Numbered from the stretch's first letter, positions 1 to 11,400 are shown. The stretch: DNA of 64,000 nt from Pelargonium x hortorum (GCA_036897525.1 JAYMTJ010000046.1:22442-86441), one strand, 5' to 3'. Program-made: numbers and translations. Notes: generated by a model from the letters alone, not told the origin.

Positions 1-1325
1 AAGGCTTTATTATACTCCGTATTCTACAGACGCAAATTCGTTTAAATATGTATTCCAGATATCTAATATAAAGCGCTAGGCAAGAGAAGAGATTTTTATG
101 AACTTTGTATTTTTTTTGATCGAGTTGAGACAAAGTTTGAAAAAGCTTATCTGTTTTAATTTAAATCTCTATATTCGAAGTGTCTAATTCCTAGTAGATT
201 AGATAGTATATATATCTAAATTTGAAGATTTCTTAGAGGGAAATAATTTGATTTAAAAAATTCCATTCTTTAAAATGAGAGGTCGTTGATAGATAGTTTT
301 ACAAATGCTGCTGTTTTACTATTGCTATTGTCTAGATTCTAAAGACTCCCAGAGCAAAACAAACAAGTTCGAAAGGGAGTCTATAATCTATAATCAAGGG
401 TTTTCGAGATTTTACATTAGGGGCACACACTTTAGGGTTAAGACTAATGGCTTCGAATTTCATTTCTCATGGGGTTCTAATTCTATAACTTAGGGAAATA
501 GCCTTCTGGTCGTTTAAGAACTAGTTAGTATTTCTAGATTTAGCATAGGGGACTCGAGGCCTTTTTTTCTAGTTTATTTACAGGGTAGCAAAGTTACACT
601 AAAGGGCCTAGGAATATTGAGTGCAGTAGTTTTAGCTTTTGAATTATTTCTTCACAGAATACTGAGACCGGATGCTAGTTTCTGAGTTAAGGTCTTTTGA
701 GGTCCCCTTTTTATTTGGAAATAGAACTCTAATACTAATAATAGAAAGTTGAAACTAAAAAGCTATCAAGCTCTAAGACTAGAAAATCTAGTGTCAAAGG
801 GATTCACTCCTATCCCTAAGGAAGGTAAAAACAAGATTGATACAACAAAAAGGTAGAGAGTTACACGCCATATCCGGAAGTTTTAAGGAGTTATTCTCTA
901 ACAAAGCTACTAGATTCTAAAGTCCTTGTACTCTAGTGAGTCCCTAAGATATTATAAAAGATAAACAAATTAGCACAGCTCCACTCCTCAATTATTTTCG
1001 TGAATCATAGAAGAATTTCCGGGGGTACTTATGTCATAATGAAGGCTGGGTTTTTTATGTTTGTCTCTTCTCCAGTGTCACTCAGAATAAGTAAAAGCTG
1101 TAGTTTCGCAGGGGTTCTTAGAATCTATCTAAGTAGGAGGAGGCCCCTTTATGCTAGGCGCGCGCCGGTAATCAAAAGCATACATGAGAGATTGCAAGCT
1201 TTAGTGTATGAAAAGGGACACTTCTTAAGATAGTTATTACAAATGCGTTTCCTACTTAGTAGGGTTTGTTGGCCTATTAAAACAACTTAAATTAGCTAAA
1301 AAAAAGATTTAACTTCAGAAATCGT
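1..1325. other. intergenic DNA, no gene seen
   Basis: This is AT-rich anonymous sequence. ORFs at 305-493 (62 codons) and 1000-1233 (77 codons) are within chance length and match nothing I know. The second covers the only strongly CpG-rich spot, the palindrome at 1157-1166. No RNA gene or intron core is visible. Confidence 0.6.
1157..1166. repeat. 10-bp all-GC palindrome
   Basis: GGCGCGCGCC is a perfect self-complementary decamer made only of G and C, in surroundings that are about one third G+C. It lies within AGGCGCGCGCCGG. No function is evident. It is the most extreme member of the GC-palindrome class seen across the window. Confidence 0.85.
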
Positions 1326-1520
1326 ACCTTTTGACTTATTTATTACACTTACACTAGATCAGGAAGATAAGAAAACAGCCCTTACTTTATCGTAAACAAA
1401 TTGACTTTAGCTTTAGCGCTCTCTTATGACTTGATTATCGGGAGTTGGAAACAGGAGACAAAGCTTGCCTTACTTTACAGCTACCTTAACTTCAAAAAGG
1501 CTAAGAAGAATGCCAAGGTT
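1326..1520 (+). repeat. dispersed repeat R1, copy A
   Basis: This is the longest copy of a diverged repeat. Landmarks in order are CCTTTTGACTT (about 1326), GGAAGATAAGAAAACA (about 1361), CTTTAGCGCTCTCTTA (1411-1426), GGAGTTGGAAAC (1441-1452) and CTAAGAAGAATG (about 1501). The same landmarks in the same order occur in part at 1741-1890, 2790-2870, 46910-47010 and 50663-50760. An 88-codon ORF with a TTG start (1401-1667) runs through this copy. Its product has a lysine-rich middle and a hydrophobic end but no known family. I treat the ORF as incidental. Confidence 0.65.
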
Positions 1521-1740
1521 ATTATCCAGAATAGCTTAAAACAAGGGTTTAGCTACCCAGTAAACTGTTGTAAAGGGGCTTTGAGAGGATCTATTTTGTA
1601 TGCTTTTTCATTATTTACCTTTTTCAGAAGCTTAGCTTCCTTACTTAGAGAATTCCTATCTAGTTAATCTAAAAGAGAATACCTGACATGACAAGAGGTA
1701 TGAAATGACTTCAGTTCTATATTGTATTTACCAGAAACAT

Positions 1741-1890
1741 CTTACTTTAGTTTAGTTCTTTTACTCCTAAATTTCTTTACTATCGAGAATTGGAAACCTT
1801 TGAAACTAAGGGAAAAGCTTGTCTTTTCTACTCTTCTTAGAAAGCTAATGAAACTCCTTAACTACAAAGCAACAAGAAGAATGAAGAACA
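1741..1890 (+). repeat. dispersed repeat R1, copy B
   Basis: This lies about 340 bases after copy A in the same orientation. Shared landmarks are ACTTTAGTTTAG, ATCGAGAATTGGAAAC (about 1782), AAAGCTTGTCTT, CCTTAACTACAAAG and AAGAAGAATG. It lies in a 97-codon ORF (TTG start at 1722, stop ending at 2015). That ORF and the one in copy A read the TGGAAA core in the same frame, giving WK in both products, so the two ORFs could descend from one duplicated segment. No known protein family is recognised. Confidence 0.55.
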
Positions 1891-2101
1891 GATCGGATAT
1901 TAATTGGTACTTATTTCAATGGGTTAATTTCCTATTCCCTCCCTTAGTAGCTTACATAAGACAAGAAGAATTAACAACAAAAACCATAATTTCACAAGTA
2001 TGGACTTTTAATTAACAAGTAAGGCGACCGTCTGGGCGAATTACACAAGTAAGAAATATGGAATAAAGAAGGCAAGATTTCTCTTGTGTTGTTCTCCTTT
2101 C

Positions 2102-2214
2102 TATTCTGTATCTATTCCTTTCTCTATTCCAATAAATAAGTAGAACAGGAACTCAAAGGAATAAGTATAGAATAAATTAAGAATGAAAATTCTCTATTCT
2201 ATTTTTATTCTGTT
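2102..2214 (+). repeat. three-arm alternative hairpin region
   Basis: Arm 1 (2102-2130, starting TATTCTGTATCTATTCC) is nearly the reverse complement of arm 2 (2148-2174, GGAACTC through TATAGAATA), across a 17-base loop. A third segment (2195-2214, TATTCTATTTTTATTC) resembles arm 1 and can also pair with arm 2. Only one of the two stems can form at a time. The sequence is low in complexity (TATTC and GAATA words), so it may be a slipped, inverted simple repeat rather than a regulatory switch. No gene follows directly. Confidence 0.55.
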
Positions 2215-2789
2215 TCTTACTCTGTTTGTTTAAGGAGGATCATTACTATTTCCTTTTGGGTTCTTAGGATTGATTGCTGGTTTAGTAGGATTGATAACCC
2301 ACTTATTAGGACGCGTATATCTGTGAAATCAAAAAAAGACAAGCTTTTGCCTTAAGTAAGCTCGATCAAATTGAGTCAAAAGTAGTCCGACATAGATGGA
2401 AAATGAATCAACACCTTTTTAGGAAGGGAGCTCGTTTCATTTGTGATCAAATTGAGTCCAGTATAACTGTGAAAGTCGACGTTTTTGTACATTTTTGACT
2501 GACTCTCCAGAGGGGAATCCTGTTTTACATAACAGCTCCCAAAAATGTATATCCCAGGCCCAACGACCTTAGTAGTTATATTCCTTTTTCCTTTTGCTTA
2601 AAAAAACTTGAGGGGCCTGTCCTTAGCTCTTAGCAACTCGAAAGACTGACTAGTTAAAATCTCCAGTAAAAAAGTAAAGACAAAGCAAAAAGAATACTTA
2701 TCGCGCTAGTTTAGTTTAGATGGATTCTACCGGTAAAGTTATAACAAAAGTACTTTCTTTAGGGTTATTATACATACACTTTTTTCTTA
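2215..2789. other. intergenic DNA with a short hydrophobic reading frame
   Basis: From about 2234 to 2326 one frame encodes a glycine- and leucine-rich hydrophobic stretch (including GFLGLIAGLVGLITHLLGR) before a stop. It is closed by a stop just upstream and has no start codon. It could be a membrane-protein relic, or the result of the short direct repeat TAGGATTGAT. Nothing else is recognisable in this interval. Confidence 0.3.
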
Positions 2790-2870
2790 TTCCTTTTGAC
2801 TTGGTTTTCTGGATCCGGGAAGACAAGAAAACAAGCTTGACTTTAGAGATAGGAAACCGGGAATATAAGA
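2790..2870 (+). repeat. dispersed repeat R1, copy E (partial)
   Basis: It carries CCTTTTGACTT followed by GGGAAGACAAGAAAACAAG and CTTGACTTTAGAG. These correspond to the upstream half of copy A, with about a dozen bases missing between the first two landmarks. The downstream half with TTGGAAAC is replaced by a weak AGGAAACC match. It lies inside a 68-codon ORF (2720-2926) judged to be chance. Confidence 0.5.
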
Positions 2871-4180
2871 CACCTAAACGAACGGCGGACATAACATATT
2901 ATAGAATTTCTACTAATTCCAATTAAAAATGACTTGGATTCCGAAGTCTTTGGCATTGAAACGGAGCCTTTACAAATGAAATGCCTTTATAGATTTACTA
3001 TACTAACTTGTAGTGTAGTATTTTAACCCGGCTTAATGCGAAGTCGTATTTACATGGATTTCTTGTTTACCTAAAACCCTATAGTATAGTTTTTTATCTG
3101 TTATAAAAAAAACTTTGAGTTGTAGCAAGTGTTCCCTGCAATAACATGTTGTAAGAACTTAGGAGTAAGGGTCCCTGCAAGAATTACTACCATTATATAA
3201 ATCTAATTTCTTTATTCGTTATATTTTCTTTTATAGAGTACACAAATCTAATGTACTATCAAAAACAAAAGAGGAACTCACATAACAAAAGCAGTTTAAA
3301 CTAAAAAAACCTTTAAAGTCAAGTCTGTTTTCTACTAAGACTAAGAGCCAAATAATAAAGATACTAACTACTCCGGGGCTGAGCAGAGCCCTCTGCTTGT
3401 TCTTACGCGGAACAAAACTGTTAAAAAAGAGTTTGGCTAGACTAGATGCGTATTTCTTTTTCTTTAATTGCAACTCCTACGTTTTATTTTATAGAATCAC
3501 AGCTAAAGGTAGGCACGGGTTCTTGAGAACTTATTCCAGAGTAAGAGCTCAAAGGATTTGCATTTGTAAGATTCTTTGCTAAACTAGATCCTAAAACTTT
3601 AATATACTGTTTAGCCGCTCAGGTATCCTGAATAGAAACTTTTTGTATGGCTGAAAAGTCTAGCGCTCACTAGAGAAGCAAAGTCAATCAAATTAGTATA
3701 ACCGAGAAAACTCTTGTACGAATGAGGGTCGTATATATTACAAATTACAGGGCCCCGGTAGTCATTTCAGGGCTTGCTACGTATGTGTCATTAAAAAAAG
3801 CCCACGACCAGGAACACTTAGGGTAAATTAGCTTATCAACGAAAAAGTTCTAATACTCAATTAATAGATCAACAAAAATGTTTATTCTGCACGGATTATA
3901 CTAAACAAAGGAGACAATTTATAGAATTACAGCAGGTTCTACAAGCAACACAGCCCAAAACGTTAGATATATACCTTTGCCTTTCGCTTTTTGGTGAAAG
4001 AAAAGTCTTCCTAAAATGGAGAAAACCTTACTCTACTCTACTCTTTCTCTGTAGAAAAGTTGTCAAGAAATGAGTCACATTTTGAGACCACTTTCAAAGC
4101 TCAAATCTTCTTTTCTTCTATATAGTAGAAAAGTTTGAAAGAAAAAACCCTATTTCATACCCTCAAAAATAGGTATGAAT
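2871..4180. other. intergenic DNA, no gene seen
   Basis: AT-rich sequence with opposed overlapping ORFs at 3231-3473 (minus) and 3397-3582 (plus), both of chance length. GTCCCTGCAA and TTCCCTGCAA occur about 40 bases apart near 3130-3181. No RNA gene or conserved motif was found. Confidence 0.6.
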
Positions 4181-6270
4181 GATCGCAAAGACTGATTAGG
4201 CAAGAATATTGACAGTGCAGCCATTGACTGAAGGAGTAGGACGCATTACAGTTGTTGCTTGAATGCTAGCAAGGAAGGGTAAGAGGGTGTACTAAGCTAT
4301 CAATATCCTGTCCTGTCCGGTCGAAGGTGAAGTCAAGTAGAAATGACCTGGCATGTCTAAGAAGGAACATGAAGAACACAGTCTAATTTCATGCTTATTC
4401 TTATCTAGTCAACATTCAATCAAGCTAGTTCAGTCTTACAGTTGTTAATGAAAGCAGTTGACAGTTAAGACTGATTAGGAAGAGATAATATAGAAACCTC
4501 CGGTAACTTATTACAACTTCCTAAGTCGATAAAGAAAGGGAAAGAGGTTGAGTCGAAGAAATGAAAGAAGTTGTTAGGCAGTGTTCCTTGGTTAGAGCAA
4601 GTGGTTGGAGGAAGAGAGTTAATGGCAGTCGATAGAAGGTGAAAGCCAGTGAGAGTAAATGCGAGTGCTGCTATGAAGGAGATCCATTAAGTTGAAAGTG
4701 AAAGCGGTCCTTGTTAGCAGTCGAAGTCAAGTAGGTGTTGCATTACAGTTGCTGTTGGAGGAGTAGGAATGCGAGCAAAGAGGTGTGTCAGTGCTAGCCA
4801 AGCAATTCGACTGTAGCTATCAATTTTGCTTTGCTGTCGAATGGTAAGAGCAAGCTGGCTTTGCATTGATAGTGTAGCTCAACATTCAATTAGGTTAGTG
4901 TAATAAGAAACCTGACAGGATGTGTATTACCAACTTCCAGTCGCCATCTAATGTTGAGAAGGAAGGTGTATTCGTTTAGCCTTGGAAGTCAAGACAGAAT
5001 GAATAGCAGCTGTCGATAGATAGTTAAAGAAGGTATATCGGAATAAACGAAAGCCTCTAGTCGATCCAATACTGTGTAGCTAATTACAACGAGCCTACTC
5101 CATTCAGTTGTTAGCAAGCTGTCTAAGAAGTAGGTTAATACGAACGATCGTGCAAGAGAAGGTGAAATTGAAGGACTGTGTTTGTAAAGAAGTTAATGAA
5201 TGAAAGATGGTATTCCTAACGAGTGTAGCTTTACAAAGAAGGTAATTCGTCGAAAGCCTAGAAAGTGTATTAATTCAATCAAGGTTAACTACAGAAATGA
5301 AGGCGCGGTAGCCCAAAGAAGGTGTATTTAATGCTTGCGAGTGTAGTTGGAAGGGCGAAGGTGAGTCTAATTCCGCAGTTGATTAGGTATAGAAGGAATG
5401 AAAGTTTGCTAAAGAAGGAGTATGAATTAGATAAAGAAGGTGTTCGTGTCTTTCTTATCTTCGATTGGTTCTAAAACAAAGAGTGGATTGATAGGATGAC
5501 GAGTTAGGTAGGAAGTCTAAGGTCGGTGTTGCTGATGGAAGAAGGTCCATGACTGTAGCAGTCGAAGCAGCTAATGTGTTGTTGCGAATCCCTGACGTTG
5601 AAAGCGGTTGAGTTGACTGTGGTTGTTAGGAAGATGTTGAAAGTGCTTGCATTGGAGTGTTAAGATAAGAAGAGGACATGTAATTACAGTGACTGTTATT
5701 TCATGCTTATTCTTATAGTCTTAATACCATGCATTCTAGGAGTCAACATTCAATCCGAGCAAGTGAAATTAGAGAGTTGAAAGTGTATTCAATCAAGAGA
5801 AGGTTAAAGCAAAGAAGTAAGACCTCTCACGAAGGTTAACTCGAATGTCTAAGACTCTCTAGCAGTTGAAAGCGATCCTACTGTAAAGCTAGTGCTGCTA
5901 GCCTTGATAGTCTTGCATTGATAGTGTTGCGAGCGATAGAAGGCAATGGTTTACTATTGGAGGAGTTGAATGCAAGGGAAAGATAGTGACTGTTAATTCT
6001 TCTTAGGAATAGACTGACGGAATATATACTAAGAAAACCACCGGAAACGACTCCATTCTTCCTAACTCATACTGTAACAACTGCTAGTGCTGGGGAATGC
6101 GGGCAAAGTAGGTGTATTCCTAAGTCGATAGCTAAAGGGAATTAGCAAGCTGTCAAGTAGACCTAAGAAAGGTGGATAGAAAGAAAGTGAAACCCGTGTT
6201 GCTATAGGTACAGTCGAAGGCAATGGTTTATTGCTGTCGAAGGTTAAAGCATCAACTGTCCTAAGCTAGC

Positions 6271-6347
6271 TCTGTCTTTACAGTCGAAGGAAGAAGGAGT
6301 CTTAGATCTTCTGTCTTTGCTGTCGAAGGATGAAGGTTAATCAGTCA
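6271..6347 (+). repeat. imperfect 39-bp tandem duplication
   Basis: TCTGTCTTTACAGTCGAAGG starting at 6271 is followed 39 bases later (6310) by TCTGTCTTTGCTGTCGAAGG, each continuing with a GAAGG tail. This is the clearest tandem step inside the word field and suggests how the field grew. Confidence 0.7.
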
Positions 6348-6495
6348 ATGCAATTCCGGTTGAGGTTAGCCGGCGAAAGAAGGTATCTGTTACAGTCATT
6401 CCTTTTTGTTGGAAGCGAAAGTGGAGATCGAGCAAGAGATGAGTTGGTGTTGATGGTCATTCTAATCGGCGAATGCTAGGCTAAGAAGGAAACAC

Positions 6496-6583
6496 ACAAG
6501 ATACACTCTCATTCAATGCAATGTACTTAGAAGTCCCAGGAAACCTAGCTAAGATCTATGCCGGTCTTACACTCTCATTAGCG
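6496..6583 (+). repeat. direct repeat ACACTCTCATT
   Basis: ACACTCTCATTCA near 6499 and ACACTCTCATTAG near 6572 lie about 73 bases apart at the trailing edge of the word field, where the composition becomes more balanced. No gene is associated. Confidence 0.4.
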
Positions 6584-6900
6584 AGCTTCAGCGAAATGAA
6601 GTAAGAATGCACATTCAGAACTCAGTACCTGTAATAGAATGTACCCTACTTAGTAACCAACCCAAACGTAAAGACTCCTCCGATTCAGGGTGACAGTTGA
6701 AGCAAAGTCGGTCTTAGGTACGGTCTGTAAGCTAAGCATGTGAATCAGCATGGATACATTTGTTAGTGACAGTCAGAGCAAGTCGGTGAAGGTATCGCGC
6801 GGGTAAAGGTTAGCAGCTGGTTTAAGAGTTCGACCACCTTAATTAAGAAGAAAAGAATACAATTCAGAGCAAGAAGCTTAGACTCATTAGCCTGCAACCT

Positions 6901-7220
6901 CAGTAAACAACTGAATAAGATGTAAGAGTCAGTAAGAACTTTCTATTTGCTAACCCTGTTATGAAAGACTGGATATTTGAAAATTAGGTGTATAGACTTT
7001 AGCGGATACTAGTAATAAAGGAGCTCTTATTTGATTGCGCATGTGCCTAGCTGAATTGAAAGGTAAAGAGACTGGGATATATAAGAAATAGGAAAGGCTT
7101 CACCAAAGCATAATAAGAGTTGTATTTTAGGGATTCGTATGAGAAGGTGGAAGACCGGGAATCCCTATCGCTAGCTATAAGAGTACTATTATTTTATTGA
7201 GGCAAGTTGACTTGGAGAGT
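6901..7220. other. intergenic DNA, no gene seen
   Basis: This is a transition zone between the word field and the tandem repeat at 7221. It contains no ORF of note and no RNA motif. Confidence 0.5.
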
Positions 7221-7350
7221 TTATTGACTATCTATCAGACTGGCTGTCAGGAGCTTGAATCTTTATTAACTTTACAGGCTGGTAGTCTGGAGATCAAATT
7301 GTTGATAGTCATTCAGACTGGTTGGTAGATTATTGACTATCAATCATGTT
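7221..7350 (+). repeat. imperfect tandem repeat, about 40-bp unit
   Basis: Three diverged units share a core: ATCAGACTGGCTGTCAG (7234-7250), ACAGGCTGGTAGTCTGG (7274-7290) and TTCAGACTGGTTGGTAG (7312-7328). They are linked by TTATTGACTATC at 7221 and 7330 and TTATTAACTTT at 7263. A fourth partial unit may follow (ATCATGTTGGTATTGAAG). A 61-codon ORF (7333-7518) begins at its end and is probably chance. Confidence 0.65.
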
Positions 7351-8404
7351 GGTATTGAAGGTCTTACAGTACATTATTTAGATTATAGTAACTGTCAAGT
7401 TCTTTCTGCTAGAGATTGTTTAGTTCTTACTAAGGTTCCTACGGTTAAGTATATCATCCTAATGACCTTCGACGCATATACCGATATCACATACAGGGTT
7501 TGCATTGGACTGAGGTAAAGCATTAACAAAACGAGTTGTACAGTCATAAGAGCACTAACTTAGATGTTAGGAATTTGTAGGTTACCAGCCGACAAGGGAT
7601 ACAAGCTCAAGCAAGCTTGCCTCAATTGACCGGGAGAAGGGTTAGCTGCTAGCAAGACAGGTATTCTAAGGAAGATAAGGCTCCGGAGAGGACTACGGAT
7701 ACAGCTCTTCCTCTATCATCTCTTTCTTTTATAGTACTAATATTACTAAAAAAAGGGAGGGCTCTCGCTATACGCAAATCCTCTTATTTCTTTCTTATTC
7801 CTACTAACTTAGCTTAGAAAATCTAATTACTCCTTTCAAGTAAGTTACCCCCGTAATTGCTTTCACCCAACCCGGGTTTTACCAACTCTAATATCTAATA
7901 TAGGATATGCCCTCTTATTACAGAAAACTGCATAGGTTAGTAACTGCTTTCTCTCTAGAGTTCAAAAATTACGGGTTATAATATAAATACTTAGCTTTTT
8001 TCTTTTTTTACCCCCTTTTGTACCTCTAAGTGCTTGAGAAATCTTGGAAGGAAGCTAAGTTATATATTTTCTAAAGAGAGTTACCTCTTGCCTTATTATT
8101 TTACTTTAATACAAAGGAGTTCCTGGATATGCCTTGTAGGGCTCAGTAACTTATGCTAGTGTGAGAAATAAAAAATAAGGTAGAGCAAAGAGCTACTTGG
8201 ATGTGAAGTTATAGGTTCAAAATGGGATATATTTGAGAGAATAGGGATTGAGCATGTAATTAGGTTCCTTTTCAGTGTCTAAAAGAGATTATCCTTTGCT
8301 TTTTTTTTTGACGTACTTTTTTTTATATAGAGCAGAGCACTTTAGGTTGGATTTTTCCCTATTCATTAGTAAATTACTATAAACTTTACTTTAATAACTC
8401 TCTG
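7351..8404. other. intergenic DNA, no gene seen
   Basis: AT-rich DNA with a perfect AACCCGGGTT palindrome at 7869-7878, a typical member of the GC-palindrome class. From here the palindrome-studded texture dominates to about 45 kb. Confidence 0.55.
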
Positions 8405-8480
8405 TGACTTACTAAGTCTTTTAATTAGATTTTTTGGGCAGAATACAGACAAAACATGAGTTCAAGTCCCATACCTATAC
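8405..8480 (+). repeat. dispersed repeat R2, copy 1 (T-arm-like core)
   Basis: It shares GACTTACTAA, TTTTAATTAGATTTT, GGGCA and CATGAGTTCAAGTCCCAT with 44822-44900. The last element resembles a tRNA T arm with one stem mismatch (ATGAG/CCCAT), and from memory is close to the T arm of plant mitochondrial trnS. No matching acceptor or anticodon stem was found, so it may be a fragment of a decayed tRNA-Ser gene or simply a repeat. Confidence 0.55.
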
Positions 8481-11400
8481 TATAAGACCAGAAGGTAACA
8501 CAAAAGTTCTAATCTCATAGTACTTTTAAGACTGATAAATCTATATCTCCTTTTAAAATACCCCGGAGTGAGAGTCTTTTTTTATAGAAAACCGCGGTTA
8601 GTCGTAGAAATGGGGATTCTAACAGGTGTTATCAGCCCCGTTTTCTTATTTCTTATTCAGGAGCAACATATCCTGATTTCAACAAGTAGTTAGTTTTGTA
8701 TTACTTTATTCTTTACTATACCGAAAATCTTTTTAATCATTGCTAGGAGTTTTAGGATTTTTTTTTGTAAAACTTAAGTTTCAGAAACTCAGAAATCCCA
8801 GAGGTGAATACCAGGAGCTCCTGCTTTTTCAAGGAGTTGCATCAAAAAAAGGATCCTTATAACTGAACTTGAATCAAAGTTTTCGCTGTAACCAGGTTCC
8901 ACACAGAGCTTCAAAAGGATTTTATCCTTTTCCTTTTCAAGATCGAATATTCTATATAATATAAAACGTCTCTAAACATATAAGTTAGCGCCCAAAAGAT
9001 TACCCCCTATCCTGGTTCCGGTCAATATAGAGGACAAAAAACGTTAAATAACCTATCTTACTTAAAATAAGAAATTAAAGCGGAGTTACACATATGAAAA
9101 AAAGAGCTTCCTTCTGGCTACTTCGTTTTTAGCTTTATAGGCTACGTATTCAGGATATTATCCCCCTTTTTTATTTTAAATGTCCTAAGGAGGTCTTCTA
9201 ACAATTAACCTGTGGAATCATAGTCTCATCCAGGAACCCTAATAAATAAATGTTATACCTTGTTTTTCAAGGGATTCCCCTACTAGATAGAATTAGAATA
9301 GAACAGAGAGCTTAACGGAATTCCATACTAAATATAAGGAGGACTTCCTAAGACTAAGAAGCAGAATTGAAGTCATGTAAAACAACAAGTCATTCAAGGG
9401 GTATAGCTCTAAAGAGTAGGAGTATGCAGAATAAGTAAGTCAAAGAAGTTCAGAATATGAAAAGGTTTCTCTGCTCTCGTGTCAGTAACTCCAGAGCACA
9501 AGAGTCGTGTCCCGTACTAGAACATCACCTTGAGCTGCTAATTAATAGAAAAAAGTCAAAGGCAAGTTAATTTAAAAGGCTAGCTATGCTCTTTGCGGTC
9601 TGTACTAAACAAGGTTAGCTATTGTACTGGGTCTTTAAGCATTAACTGGATAGAATTGAAAGGATCTTTTTATTCTTAAGTTATAATAAACAGCTACTAC
9701 ATGTCTCTTAGCGAATCCCGGATATCTCTATATTAGGACCAGATCAGTTCACTACATGGAAAACCAGTACATATGTATAAGAATGGGTTAACCAAGGAAG
9801 GGATACACTATAAAAAAAAGATATCTGTGGCACAGGCTTTTCTCTCTAAAGCGATGAACTTTTTAGAAATAGGAAACTACAGAATCAAAAAAAAATCATT
9901 TAATAAATAAAAATGCAAGAGTCTCTGGGGCTAGTGGGTCGAGTGCTCAAAAGTACACCCTTAGGAAGCGCTCTATTTCAAAGGAACCCTTTTTTACCAC
10001 GAGGGAATATCCTAGACTTTTAATGTGCTGGAAATAGAATTTTAGTAGAAAACTCGAATCCTATTGCTCCCACAGTTTGCTTACACTACTCGATCCGAAA
10101 CCCTTGGCATATACCTTATAGAATCCCTTACTTATCAGGAGTGGCACACAATAGAATCATTTATATATATAGAAAATATAAGTCTCTCAACAAGTTTATG
10201 TTGGGTACTTGATATTGATGCTTGGATATAAAGTTGCGCATTTCCTTAGTTTCATAACTTAATGTGGCTTTTGTTACCTAGCAGGATCTAGTAATAAGCT
10301 TCTTTTCTTTTAAAAGGGGAAAGGGTATACCCGGCACGTACCCTTTTGAGAATGAATTTAAAGGAATGTTAATACAAAAAAAAAATTCTAACCAAGGAAA
10401 ACACCCTATAATTAAAATAACCCATTTCTCTGTGCTGTGGATCAGATAAAACTCTTAAAAACTACTAAAAGGAGAACCCTAAAAATACTCATTAAAAGAG
10501 TAAGAGAATTCGGCGTTGTCTAGATCTAAAAGGAAACTCCCTCTAGAATTTAGAAAATTGTTCATACAAGGTTTTTTCTAGTAAGAGAACCCTATACTTA
10601 TTTCTATTGAAACCCAGAATACAGAAGATTTTAACTAAAAAAAATCAAGTTAGATAGGATAGAGTCAACTTTTGCTTTTTTTATGTCGAGCGGATGCTTC
10701 TATAACATATCTGAGTTCCCTCGAGTATAAATTAGCTTAAAGAGTTGCAGTTAGATCTAGTGTCGGGTTAGAGTTATAAAACAAGTCTAGGTAACTACAA
10801 CTAGTATAGTTGAGGAATTTCAACGGCAGAAAAACGGACTTTTGGTAAAGAAGTATAGATATAGAATTGCCTGATATAAATAAGGGATTCCTATATAGCT
10901 AAGACAACTACCGGATAAGGCTAAGATAGGTATAGATAGATAGATTACAGGTATTTTTCAAGGGATGCAGAATAAAAAGTACAGGTATGAGTCAAAGTCA
11001 AGCTATCAAGAAAGCAAGTATTAGTATGGAAGCGAGTAAGAGTGGTGGGTATAAGTCTATATGTTCTATTTAAGATAATATATCTTACATCTACTCCGTA
11101 TGCCCTCAGTCGGGTATAATAGGCTATAGTCTTTTAGATATAAGTCAAATATCCCTTTTTTATGTTTACTTTTTAGGTATAAACGTTTGTAAGGCTTTCT
11201 GAAAACAAATTACTATGTACTATGGGGCTTCTTTCTGTAGTAGTAAAACAAGGGACAAAAGGAATATCCCAGAATAAGACTTATTATAGACTATTGACTC
11301 CTATATAGAATATAAAGATTAATGCAATAACTATAAGACACTCTGTAATAAATAGATTATAGGAAAACTATACAACTAATAGGGAATAGACTTCCTAGCT

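Larger units (their letters stand above)
4181..6900. repeat. short-word repeat field (GTCGAAGG / AAAGAAGGT type)
   Basis: About 2.7 kb of G- and A-rich plus-strand sequence is assembled from a small vocabulary reused in varying order. AAAGAAGGT or close forms occur near 5021, 5235, 5316, 5427 and 6376. GTTGAAAGTG or GTTGAAAGCG occurs near 4690, 5595, 5636, 5776 and 5867. GTCGAAGG occurs at least five times. Longer exact pairs are an 18-mer at 4387-4404 and 5699-5716, AGTCAACATTCAATC at 4407-4421 and 5741-5755, and GGCAATGGTTTA near 5943 and 6220. Stops fill every frame, so it is not coding. Spacing is irregular, unlike a CRISPR array. It looks like an old, scrambled minisatellite. Confidence 0.7.

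Noticed and set aside
2226-2260. AAGGAGGATC as a ribosome binding site.
   Set aside because: No start codon follows at a suitable distance with a meaningful frame, and plant mitochondria do not rely on a Shine-Dalgarno sequence.
4181-6900. CRISPR array.
   Set aside because: The reused words are short, irregularly spaced and variable, with no constant repeat and spacer length and no cas genes.
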